Program-made: the position numbers and the translations under genes
DNA from: Branchiostoma floridae
Lineage: Eukaryota; Chordata; Leptocardii; Amphioxiformes; Branchiostomatidae
Reading direction: 5' to 3'
Length of the DNA: 64,000 nt
NCBI RefSeq assembly: GCF_000003815.2
Contig: NC_049980.1
Location: 26,572,508 to 26,636,507 of the forward strand
The notes under the pieces: model-generated
The model's input: the letters and a program-made list of their open reading frames with translations, nothing else
The model's database searches: none
Told to the model about the DNA's origin: nothing
In this document: piece by piece, positions 1-11,100 of the stretch
How the letters are laid out: each line of letters opens with the position of its first letter
How positions within the stretch are numbered: the stretch's first letter is position 1

Positions 1-15
1 AATTGTCAATCTTAC

Positions 16-81
16 CTCATCATCTGATATGTCAGAGTCATCGCTGTCTGACACATAAGCCTTGGACTTGTGCTTAGGCAT
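16..81 (-). CDS. First coding exon of a probable SUB1/PC4-like transcriptional coactivator (partial)
   Basis: Read on the minus strand, an ATG at 81-79 opens 22 codons (MPKHKSKAYVSDSDDSDISD, then DE) that end exactly at a GTAAG donor (complement of 15-11). The short MPK start followed by lysines and a serine/aspartate-rich acidic tract resembles the N-terminus of the SUB1/PC4 (p15) coactivator, a single-stranded-DNA-binding cofactor of RNA polymerase II. Only this low-complexity exon lies in the window; the diagnostic PC4 domain would lie beyond the left edge. The exon, start and donor are therefore seen directly, while the gene name is inference. It is divergent from SERF, with about 710 bp between the two start codons. 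Any other nuclear protein with an acidic serine-rich start could look like this. Confidence 0.5.
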
Positions 82-792
82 GTTGAGTGGTGAATCTGAG
101 GCTGTCTGGTCCTAGGTGCAAGAAGATGATAGATGGATAAAACAGTAATCTCCAAGCAGATGTTCGGTGGAAGTTATGATCATATAGGAGCAGTATATCA
201 AAACCATGAACATGATTATTTACACGCATGCACAGCGGCATATGCACGTAAACTTGTTCCTAAGCTACACATGGGTTGGAGCCTACGTATACTATTAAAT
301 AGCACATGTAGCATTCCACCCCCCTCCCCGTGTGGACACAAAAATGGCCTTTGTTGTCAAACCCATATTTTGCTGAAGCTGCATTGGTGACACCGTGTGT
401 AATGGGACAGTACATACACCAGTTCGCTATCCTGCCTCTTGACTACGATGCGCTAGACCGCATTAACGTCCAAGGTGGCAACAAATCGATCAAATTTGAC
501 AAAACAACACTGTACCTGTCTTTTCCGTTTTCGGTCTTGCTGCTTTTTAGGTTCTTTTCAGGAGAATCCGACAGTCGGCGCTTTTTTTTCGACTCACCGT
601 CACTCCGTTCTGATTGGACCAAAGCAGTCACATGACACAATCTCTCCGATTTGATTGGTTAATTGATCACGTGACAAAGTTCCAGTTGCAGTGCCTGATG
701 TCATTTTTGTAGGCGACCCACAGACAGGGAACGGACCACACGACTGACTTCCGGAAAGTTTTTCTCCTGTTTTTGGAGCTCAAAGACCGAAA
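82..792. promoter_or_regulatory. Putative bidirectional promoter between the SUB1-like gene and SERF
   Basis: The two start codons face away from each other across this interval. The half nearest SERF carries two inverted CCAAT boxes (ATTGG at 613-617 and 654-658), a CACATG E-box (629-634) and a perfect palindromic CACGTG inside TCACGTGAC (668-673), of the USF/MITF/TFE type. No TATA box stands out near the SERF start. Transcription start sites were not determined. The overlapping open frames at 133-640 have no coding features and are treated as chance. Confidence 0.5.
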
Positions 793-2768
793 ATGACACG
801 TAAGTGTACTGAATAGTGATATTATAAACATAGAGATTATCGAGATATGGGCGAAAGGTCAAGGTTTGGACGAATTTGACAGGAATGGGGCGTCTGGAAA
901 TCGCCTGGTCGTGGCTCTGCCCCTGGCCACATCAGCAAACTGAAACACCAAGCAGATGTTGGAGTTATCATGGAAGCTCATCTGTGATGGTAACGTTAGG
1001 TGAGACCGTGAGGAGTAGTAAATAATCATGGACTACCAACACAGATAAGCATCCATGATAACTCCGAATGTATATACAAATCTAAAACTATGAAGCATGC
1101 AAGAAGAATTTATGTAACAAAACAGTAAACACAGGTAATAAAATTTACTTGTTACCAACACAAGACAGTTCACACAAGATTGGCAACATTTATCACTGAG
1201 CACACACTCTGCTGTCTGGAGCTGTAACTGGCCCCTATCTGCGGAGGCCAGCAATGTTGGGCGGGCTGTATAGAAGCTAGCCTGACAAAAATCGCGCCCC
1301 TAGCGGCCGGCCCTACGATTGTCGCCACCCTAGGGGAGGGGGTCATTAAGCCCAGCCGGCGAGAGCTTGTGTAAACACAGGCTATATAGAAGCTTGCTCA
1401 AATCAGACTAAGCTTTAGTATACATTCATGTAAACCATGTAATTTCAGGTGGAAACCAGCGAGAACTGGCCCGTGCGAAGAACATGAAGAAGCAGCAGGA
1501 ACAGGCCAAGAAGAAGGCTGCTGCAGACAAGGGTTCCAACAAGGGGCAAGGTCTGGAGGCCAGGAAACAAAGGTAACCAGCATGTCATTTTGTTGTCAGG
1601 TTGTGATAAAACTTAAAACTGTGCAACTGTATCTAGATGTATCTTTGTCTAGGTCTTATTTTTTTCCAGTGGTACTTGTTGATGGTTTAGCAACACAGAA
1701 TGTAACTCACAAAGCTTTGGATGTACAATATAAAAGGACATGTTTTTTTTTGTAGCATTTGTAGGACCCAGGGGTGTTAGAAGCAGTGTTTCTGGTTTAG
1801 ATTTTTTTATGTATACAAATTATGTACAAATAAGTACTAGTATTTCAAGCCATGTTTTGAAAATCAGGTTATTTATTTAGCTAACGTTAAATTCAAATCA
1901 AAAGATTGTAATTTCATTACTTGGTGAAGGCATGGGATCCAGGAACTCTACTTCAATCCATTTTCTGTCCATGCTTTTGCATCACTATAGTTAAGTTTCG
2001 AAGCGATGCTGCTGAAATTTAATTGCTTCTTGTTTATGTTATGTGGTTGCTTTGACATGTTGTTGATACAAAAGGTGTCAAAGTAAACTGATTGTGTACT
2101 GTTGAGAGAAGACCAGCTGAAACCTTACATTGATCCCATGTACAGAGATGCAGACATAATGAGGGAGAAACAGGCTAAAAAAGCAGCCGCAAAGGCTGAG
2201 ACTGAAGCTAAAGGTGCAACCGGAGGCAAATAGCTGAGAAGCAAGCCACCGGGACAGAATTGGAACGTTTCATGTACATATGATTAAAGAAATACATAGG
2301 ACTAGTATATATACATAATTGGATTTGCGCACGAAAGATTGTGTTTTGTATGTGAAAGAATGTGAGAGTTTCTAGTTAAATTGCAGGTTGACCCAGATTT
2401 GGGTTTAGACAGGAGGAACCCAGTGGTATGACTATGAACACAAATGGCTAAAGCAGGATATACCCCAATACTATAGCCTATTATATTTACTCTAGATCAA
2501 AGCCTGAAGTATGAAGTTGGTGTCAATGGTTGATGTAAACTCTCCAATACTAGTGTATGCATCCCCCCTTAACCGTCAAAGGGGTGAGGGCAGGTCTGAC
2601 CAAGAGAGCTGAAACACTCAAAGGCAAAATATCCCATTAACGTACGCACCCCCCTAAAGTTCTCTTTCCTGGTCCCTCCATGTCTACAGGGATGCGGACG
2701 TGATGCGACAAAAACAGCTGAAAGCAGAAGCCAAGAAGTCAGAGCAGGGAGCAGCTGGAGGGAAGTAA
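793..2768 (+). CDS. SERF2: SERF, small EDRK-rich factor (4F5 family), with two alternative last exons
   Basis: SERF proteins are small, highly basic, mostly disordered proteins of about 60 residues that bind amyloid-prone proteins and RNA. Exon 1 (793-799) encodes M-T and the first base of Arg before a GTAAGT donor. Exon 2 (1449-1572) completes the hallmark MTRGNQRELARAKNMKKQQE start and continues through a Lys/Ala/Gln-rich stretch to ARKQR, ending at GTAACC. Two exons can then supply the C-terminus in the same phase: 2146-2233 (RDADIMREKQAKK..., stop TAG) and 2690-2768 (RDADVMRQKQLKA..., stop TAA). Both match the family C-terminus (human ...ARKQRDSEIMQQKQKK). The two products are about 72 and 69 residues. 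The choice of SERF2 rather than SERF1 as symbol is arbitrary, since an invertebrate gene predates that split. The first form may use ATTAAA at 2283-2288 and the second AATAAA at 3296-3301. Confidence 0.93.
1269..1394. mobile_element. 106-bp MITE with 10-bp target site duplication, in SERF intron 1
   Basis: The direct repeat TATAGAAGCT occurs at 1269-1278 and 1385-1394. Between them lies a GC-rich 106-bp element starting AGCCTG and ending CAGGCT(A), a short terminal inverted repeat. A relative in the opposite orientation lies at 13407-13499 in SMN intron 3. Ten-base target duplications would fit a Mutator-like or similar DNA transposon source; the superfamily is not proven. Confidence 0.8.
2690..2768 (+). 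CDS. SERF2: SERF alternative terminal exon (second copy)
   Basis: A TCTACAG acceptor (2683-2689) precedes codons for (R)DADVMRQKQLKAEAKK and a GAAGGK-type ending, then TAA at 2766-2768. Start phase, ending (AAGGK against GATGGK) and overall pattern match the exon at 2146-2233, 540 bp upstream. The two are therefore an exon duplication within one gene. Because the upstream copy has its own stop and a plausible poly(A) signal, the pair should act as alternative last exons rather than being included together. Confidence 0.85.
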
Positions 2769-5069
2769 TCCTTGTGGAATGGCAGGAGACATGTTGAACA
2801 ATGAACTTGGACTCTGATTAATTGATAGAAACCTTCAATTGCTAAGTATACTAGGTTAGTTGTTGGAATTTCATAACTGTTCGGTTTATAGCTTCAAGAA
2901 GACTTACCAGTGCTTGTTGTCAGCAGGTTTTCATTGGAACTGTTGATTTTTATTTTGAATAGCAGTAATCTCAGGTGACATGCAACTTTTCACAAGAAAA
3001 CAATCTCTTAAGTTTTGAAGAAAACTGGCATTTGTAAATTTAAAACCTCTCTGTATTTGGCTAGCTGATGTGGGCCTTTAACTTTTAAGAACACTAAAAT
3101 GAAAAACTGACAATGAGTTCCATGGTAAGGGCTACAACTTACAGTTAAACATTTGTACATCGCTAGTGTACATTGTACTTTGATCAAACTTTGAAACCAT
3201 TTGTATATTAATATATATCAAAGCTTTTATTACATATGAAGCCACCACATTGTACACCTTCGCATTGATGGCTATCAACCTGACAGTATTGATGTAATAA
3301 AGGAAAGGTAGCACAGGTGTCATCACAGATACATGTACTGTATGTGCATGCTTGTCGCATTTCTGGACACCAAACGTAACATACTACAAATGTGTACTCT
3401 CAGCAAAATGTGCAACACATATTGTACTGTATTTGTAGATACAATCGGATACAGTGTATAGAAATAATGCAGTAAAACACCGTCAGTTTCCATTGTTATC
3501 GACACCCTTATTTGAAACATTAAACTTTGTTATGGTATTAATGAAGTATTATGAGTTGGACATACTAAACTTTTATGCACAGTGTACCTGACGCAATAAG
3601 AGGCCTATACATAACTGGCGTAAGCAAATCATAGATTATAGTGTAGTCATTTTAAGTGATAAAAACATTACCAATAGCTGTAGTTTAGATAATACCTCTA
3701 TTGAAATGTAAAGCAGTTACTTTGTGCCCAAACTGCTATCAGGTTACCAGCTTCAAATATGTATTTGTTGAGCTTTCTTTTTCCATCAGTTGCAGTATGC
3801 ATCTCGTATGAGTTCGTGTATACTAAACACAAAGTTGCAATACCAATGGTACTTCTATTAATGAACTGCTGGTTTCCCACCTGGCACACAAACACCGGTG
3901 AATCTACAAAAGATCCTCTATTTTCTGAATAAAACTTTTTTTTCAAATGTGCAGTCCTTGAACAATACTGTGTACTGGTCTGAAGTTGTGTTTGAACTTT
4001 AAAGAGATCTTGACTCTTAAACTGACTTGCACATTTTGGTAAATACATTTAACATTCCTGCTCTTCTCCAATAGTACTTAACTGGTGCAAGTAGAGTAGT
4101 GCCATCAAATAAAAGAGCTGGGGGTGTCACACTTCATTATCAAGTCCATAAGAGTCCACTGGTTGACATTTTTCTTTGGTACAGTTGTATTTTCGGTTTG
4201 ATAACTGGGCTGCAAAATGGTGAGCTAAAGTGAAAGAAAAAACAACTTCCCCACAAACTTTGAAAGCCCCCCAAAAGTTGATCCTGAACTCGAATTGACT
4301 TGATATAGAACTATGCGTCTGTTAAACCCTCCTGCAGTGGGGCTCGGCAGTGGTGGCCAAACCGATGCCCATTGGCTCCTGGCTGCCACACCCAGCACAA
4401 GGCCCTGCTTCCATCCTTCCCTGCCACATCCTGAACATCTGCTACACTGATTATGCTGGGGAAGCTCGCATTGCATAAGCCTCGTAGACTCCTTAAGTGG
4501 TAGTGTTTATTTTCAGGGGCTATTTTATTCTTAGGCCATGTTGAAAATCGGGAATCAGTGCCCTCCCCCGGAAAAAAAACAACACCTCCACAAGTCTGCG
4601 AAGAAGGCGAGCCCTGCTTCAGAAAGGATTAGCAATGACTGCTAACCTTAAGAAAGTATTTCTGTACTTGTATTCTACCTTTCGTATGCTCTCTCAGATC
4701 TTTCTTCCCACCTGGTAGTTTGTATTATCCTGATGATCTTTGATGTTACAGTCAGGTTTCCACTGCATTGATGTACCCAGTATATCGTACTCACGTTATT
4801 CGACATCCAACTTTTTTCCAAGGATAAGTCATATTGTTTGTGGATTTTCCTGGATTGTTGTAGATAAAAGAAATGACTTGGACTATAATGAGTTGGTCAT
4901 CATCTACCCGACCTGAATACAGAATAGTTTTAACTTAACTGTACAAATACAACATGGTGTAGACGAAAATAAGTCTGCCAAAAAGGCTCTGCACTTCTAC
5001 TCTTGTCTGCTAGGAGGCATGACTAGTCCTATGATCACAGCTCTACCAGTATTTTAGCCTGTCAGTAGA
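2769..5069. other. Convergent 3' region between SERF and SMN
   Basis: This stretch holds the 3' untranslated parts of SERF (plus) and SMN (minus). AATAAA at 3296-3301 on the plus strand and TTTATT at 4506-4511 (AATAAA on the minus strand) are candidate poly(A) signals for the two genes. A more GC-rich patch at about 4320-4480 encodes an 83-residue minus-strand frame with no recognisable domain; it lies in the likely SMN 3' untranslated region. No other gene was seen. Confidence 0.5.
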
Positions 5070-5180
5070 CTATTTCCACCCCCATCTGTCTGCATTGTTG
5101 GAATGTCTAGAGCCTGCAGAACCTGGGGATTGGCCGCCTAATCTACTTGGTCTTCCTCCTGTCTTGGCATCCTTCAAACC
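5070..5180 (-). CDS. SMN1: SMN last coding exon with a lineage-specific tail
   Basis: A TTTGACAG acceptor (5181-5188 on the plus strand) joins in phase to the YG-box exon. The exon reads GLKDAKTGGRPSRLGG and continues with Gly, Ser, Arg and Asn to WGWK and a TAG stop, 36 residues in all. The first residues align with the human exon 7 start (GFRQNQKEG). The remainder is longer than in human and has no recognisable motif. Confidence 0.8.
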   Translation of the reverse strand, partial: GLKDAKTGGRPSRLGGQSPGSAGSRHSNNADRWGWK

Positions 5181-8100
5181 CTGTCAAACAGATGAAAACA
5201 ACCACATTTGTGAATTTATTTATGTGTCCTACATGTATTACCCACAAATACAGTCCTCCGTTTCAATATATCAGCGATAAGAAGCTATAATATCAGCATA
5301 TAGAATTCATGGCAAATCCAAAATGGATGCAAAACATGTCAACTTAATAAATACACACTGTACCTATTTGTATCAGTCTACAATGACATGGAACACAAAG
5401 CACTGACACTGTATTGTGTTTACTAACCTGGTAGTACCCAGTATGGTAGCCACTCATGTACCAGGCCATTAACATACAGGCTAGCGAGTCCTCATCTTCC
5501 AGACCATCTGTAACAGCAGGAGGTGGTGGCAGCGGTGGCATCTTCAGAAACAAAGGCAAGATTGAATACATTGAATGATGATGGCATGCAAACACGCACA
5601 CTCCAAAACTTTCAATTCTCTTACATATCATCAAAATTACTAGCACATGTCCTAATTAACTGTCAGGTTTGAAGTCAACATATTGTCCTTTGTGTTGGTT
5701 ACAATGACAGAAAGAGCACTTGTAAAACACACTAAATGGCAAGTTACCAATTAAGATTCCTCAAGTTTTCCAGATGACGGAGGATCAAACCCTGCACGCC
5801 ATTAGGCATAGTGTGTGGGGCTGCATGATCTTTGTCCTCTCAGACAGGCATCAGACTTCAGCCTTGGGAAGCTGCACACATTAGCATCGGGGCTCAAATT
5901 TCTGCATGTGAAATTACCTAACAGACTTAGCCAGAAGAGTGGGGGTGATCCAGTGTACTTTGATGGAATAGTGAACCATGGCAAAGCTGAGTTGCACTTC
6001 CGCTACAGCTACTTAAGAAAAGTGTCACCTCTGTTGGAGTTGGCTGCTTTAACTTAACTTAAGTTTTGCAAGACACAAAAATATTGCTTACACATCTCAC
6101 ATTTAGGAGTGGGCATGCAATGAGCTCATGAAAGAAAGCTGGACTAAAAATTGTAATGGAAAGGCAGAAAGAATGTGATGGAAAATCAAGTACGAGTTGA
6201 AAGTACCAAGGGCACAGGTATTGTGACTCTACCTCCTTGCTCTGTCCCATTTTTACATACTATGTACATGTACTAGAAAGAAAAACTTCTAAATAGCTCT
6301 GATGTTTCATTCATCACTGAACTTTTCACAATAGCAATTTCAGAATGACATGAGAAGACTACGGCCAGAGGAAAAGATGAATACAGGATTTAATTCCCTT
6401 TGCTTGAGAAGGCAGAGGCCAACACTATAGCCTGTTTATTAAGTTCCTGTGTCCTAAGGACAAAATAAGATGGAAAGATGCTATCAGAGCAGTCAGTGGA
6501 AGCTATATGAAATGGCATAAATCTAACTTCATTGCAGTGTATTTCAAATGGGTTTGTCGATAGTTTGGACCTTGGCAGGCTGGAAAGTTTATTACACAGG
6601 AAAAAATTAACTTGTTCCTCCTAGAAATAGATGAGATAAAGGTTCATATCCAATGTAAACTTCAGGAAGTTGATACAAAAGATTGTCTAAAGTTTGAATT
6701 GCATTTATACATGTGCCAAGTAAGGCTGAGCTGAGGTAATACTACCAGTTGAAGTAGTTTGTGGTTTAGGATATATGACAATTGATGTGACCAAACCATA
6801 ACTTCCCAATTGGGCTCAATGTTGAAGTCTGTGCGTCAAATATCATCAAAAATCAGAGCCAATAATCAAGCCAAAATATACCGGAAACAAAGGAAAGTTG
6901 TGCAAGTGGGGGGTGGCTAAATACAGAAGCCATTTGTTCTGTTGCAGTACCAAAGAAACTGCTAGGCTTTGTTTGTTAACACCTCATAATGCACAATCCA
7001 ATTTCATAACAATCCAGGAATAGCTTCTTGAATTACTCTTTTAAACCAAAGATACAACCAAAAACAAACAAACTATGATAATAACCGAAAACATATTCCT
7101 CAATGGGCAATCAGGTGCGCAGGTCTTGTATTACACTGCTTTATTTGTTAAAACGATATTAAACCAACAATTGTTAATTTTGTTACAGCCACAATGTACA
7201 ATGCTGAATTGTACGTCTTGATAAGATTCAAAAGTATAAGACTTAGTATAGATAGCATTGCTGGGAAAATCCAGCAAAGAAAGCTCCAGGTTCTTTTGTA
7301 AGGCATGAACACCTTCTTTGTGATGTATAACCAAGGTAGAACAGACCTGCAGGGTCAAATGCATGTCGGTGGCAGCTGGGGACAACTGGTATTCCTTACA
7401 CACACAGACACAGGATTAAGCTATGATAAATAGGACCATCCATGCAGACCATCACTTCTGTACATCGGTGGGCGAGACAACTGATTGGGTCTAATTGTAC
7501 TGTCTCCTGGCATACAGATCACATGATCCCTACTGCTGACCTGTGCACAGGCCTGCCAGAAGGTCCGAGGAGCTGTGCTGGTCCCTGCATTAATCATCAC
7601 TAAAACTGACATGATCCTGATTGCCAGGCTGATGTGCAATGATGAAGTGGTACCCAAACTTCAAATACAGCACACGGACTTGTCACTCACCTATTTGTAT
7701 GTGCAGTAACTGTTATAGACCTCAGAAACATCTGCACAACTCCTAGTTTTACTTATACCACTAAACCTACATATGCAGGCTGTATTTCAAGCCCTGGTGT
7801 ACAAACAAGTGTGCCCAAAGTACAGGTTAAGCATGCATGGTTGTTATAACCAAAGTTACTGACCTGTACTGGCGGAGGTGGTAGTGGTTTCTCCTGTCTG
7901 CCTGGCCTTGGTGGCCACATCGGGAACCCTGGCATGTTCCCTGCCCAGGGAAATGGTGGGGGTGGGGGGACCTGCAAGGGAAGAGAAAATATGGAACAGA
8001 TATAAGAAACTGGGCCATGTTCAAATTTTCAACTTTGTAACCATAGTATTGTCAATCAAAACACAGCACATGTTTGTTGGGGGGATGACTTTGCCCTATA

Positions 8101-11100
8101 AAACCATAGACATATAAACCACAAATATTTCATGAATTACAGTATACCTCATGCAATAATCTTTAACCATGCACAGTATACACACTGTAGCTTAGAGTTA
8201 AAATTTTTTATAGAGATTGGTTCTAATTATCAATAGACACAAAAATCAGCATAACAACTTGTCTGTACAGTAACTCTTGATCACATTGAATCATACAGTA
8301 TATTTTCAATTATGTCCAATCATTTATTCTAGTATATGTCAGATATGCCTTGAAAGTTTTTTCCTGTGTTTGAGAATCTGATGACATTCCTACATGGAGG
8401 GGACCTGCTGACAGAACATAATTTGATTAGTCTCACAGGAGATGCAGCCAGACAACTGCCGATAGATCCCATCTATAATCTTCAGTCCCAGTCAGCACCG
8501 ATCTATCACGACGTGGACATTATGGGACTCGAAGGGGCTTTGTTGGACTTGGTGGCGCAGTCGGGAAGTCTGGGACAGGTTTAATGTAGTTCCCTACAGT
8601 CACACCACTCTGAATTATGCAGTCACATTGATTTAGTACAAAAAGTTTGATGGTAATCTATAGGCAGTCCCTGCCTGCGGCTGAAAACAACCTTGAACTG
8701 AAAAAGTTTGGAAGAACTTGAGAGGAGCAGGTCAGTCATGTATTTCTGTAAGAGAACAATGTTAGGTAACAATATTGAATCATCTACACCATTAATACAG
8801 TTTCCTTGTCAGCAGGGAGGCAGTTCAGTCATATATATATATTAGGTACATGTATGCAGTATATTAAGATTAGGAAGGATTGTGAATTATACCCAATTCC
8901 TCATGCCAACTTTCTGCTTTGCGAGCATTCCTCTTAAAAAGGCAAATTGGTCTGTGCATGGAAGCTGGGTCAGACACAATCAATCCAGTGAAATTCACAG
9001 TCATAAACTATCAGGGACTTGTGTGTGGAAAGTGCTGCAAACACTGTACAATGTACATGCATAGGGCATGTATGTTTATCTATTCATCTAAGTTTGTGGC
9101 ATTTAAATTTAGTGGTACAATCAAAATGAAGAATTTGAACAAGTGTTACAGTAGTAATACAAAGCAAGACAGAACAATATTATGGTGAGAATTAACTGCA
9201 CGAATCACAGACTTTTAAACACCACAGTGAAAGGTTCCAGATTTACAGATTTTCTGTATGACATTATCAACATACCATTCAAATTTTACTGATTTGATGT
9301 TGGATATTGCTATACTTACAGTCGCTTCCACTGTGGAAATTAGGCGTACACTGGATGCGAGGAACACCTCCCACAACCCCAGGAATGCAGGGTCATGTAC
9401 ATGACCAAGGTTCAGACATGTATAACTATAAGACTCACAGTCTTGGTGTGTGGAGTGAGATAAAGCGCATGATTTAGCACCGTTGCCTATTGATTCTGTA
9501 CTTCTACCTGCCCATCCCTTTTACAGCTAACAACCACAGTGCTATTTTCCAAAGCAATTATTTAACAATACAACCCCTCCTGGCAGGAAGTAGTGATTCC
9601 AAGCGTATCCCCCACCCGCTGCTTGGTTTCCAACCTCACTTAACTTCTCATCAATAACGACTGCAACTTCACTCCAAGTGGCTATTCTTTCAAAGCAGGT
9701 TTTAAATTGCAGTATCATCACACTATCTATTTCCTGGGAGAGTCCTGATAATGAAGAGTGGCTAAAACAAATTTCCAAGGAAATGGTTATACATAATTCT
9801 TCTGTCAGTGCTCAAAACACTTTGAATTCTATATTCTGCAAGATTGTAAGGCAATGGTATTTTTTCATAACTTTCAAAGATTTTCTGCAAGTTAAAAAAG
9901 GGGGATCTTTTGAAGCCTGCAAGTTTTCTAAGAAGACTGATCTTGAAAAGGGTCACATTCAAATCAAGACAAGATGAAATTCATGAATGTATACAAACAG
10001 GTTAAGATACCTTGAAGTTCTGAGTATACCAGATAATAATGTTAATGTATGAAATTCATGTTCAGCTATCTACCCTCAATAAATCTTCTATTAATAACAA
10101 TAATCTTCACCTGAAATCAGATCAATCTTAAGTTTACATGTGATTATAAAATCAAATCTAAGTCTTGTCAGAATCTCGTTAATAAGGCCAAAAGCTGCAC
10201 AATGATCATTTATCACCCATCCAGCATCAGAGAAGGGGCACTATTCAGTCACCAAAGAAAGACACATTATTCTTAATTATGACTCTGGCTGCAATACTTG
10301 TACCAAAGTCTTACTGATCCCCCACATTTAAGAGACTGTTAAAATAACATTAGTGTCATTCTATAGTTATGTGTGAACGGTAGCAGTGTATGCGTGCTGT
10401 GGCTAACAAACATTTAGCTCATTTACTCAATAAAGCAGGATGACCGATCACACAATGATACAAGCAGTGCCATAATAGCCTCAATGCCAATATTGATTTG
10501 GTACAGTCTCCCGTGTTGTCCTCCATCATCATTAGATTTCTTGATTGAGATTCGACTGCTCACTAGATACATCCTTCAGAGGTATAAAAAATTATAGTTA
10601 ATCGAAAGGTTAGATTGTGAGTTATGGTTAGTTGTTTGAGACAACTTTTGCCTTTGTCTGTAGGTTTTGTATTGATTGCTGTGTGGAAAGGCTAGTGGAC
10701 ACAGTATCAAGAGGTCATAGTTTCGATTCCTGTCTGAATGAAGTGTCCTTGAGAAAGGCTCTTTACATGGCACGACTTTCCTTTCTTTATTGCACCTATA
10801 GGTGTAGAAGGGTACCTGACTTTGGTTGGAGAGGGGAAAGGCAATGGATTACTGTAAATGCAGATACTTTTGTGGTGATTTTATGTTGGTGTTTTTTCCA
10901 GTGGCTGCTTCACCATTTTCTTCTGTCTTCTGCTTGCACCGCCTACGTGTACATTGTCAAATTATAGGCAATATTTCTAACATGCATATTTGATTGCAAA
11001 TATAACAGAAGAGAACAGCTTGATAAAGTTTTTCTGAACTACAGACTGAGACAAATAAATGTTTGATAGATGAAAAAGTCATCTTTACAATAAAGTATTA

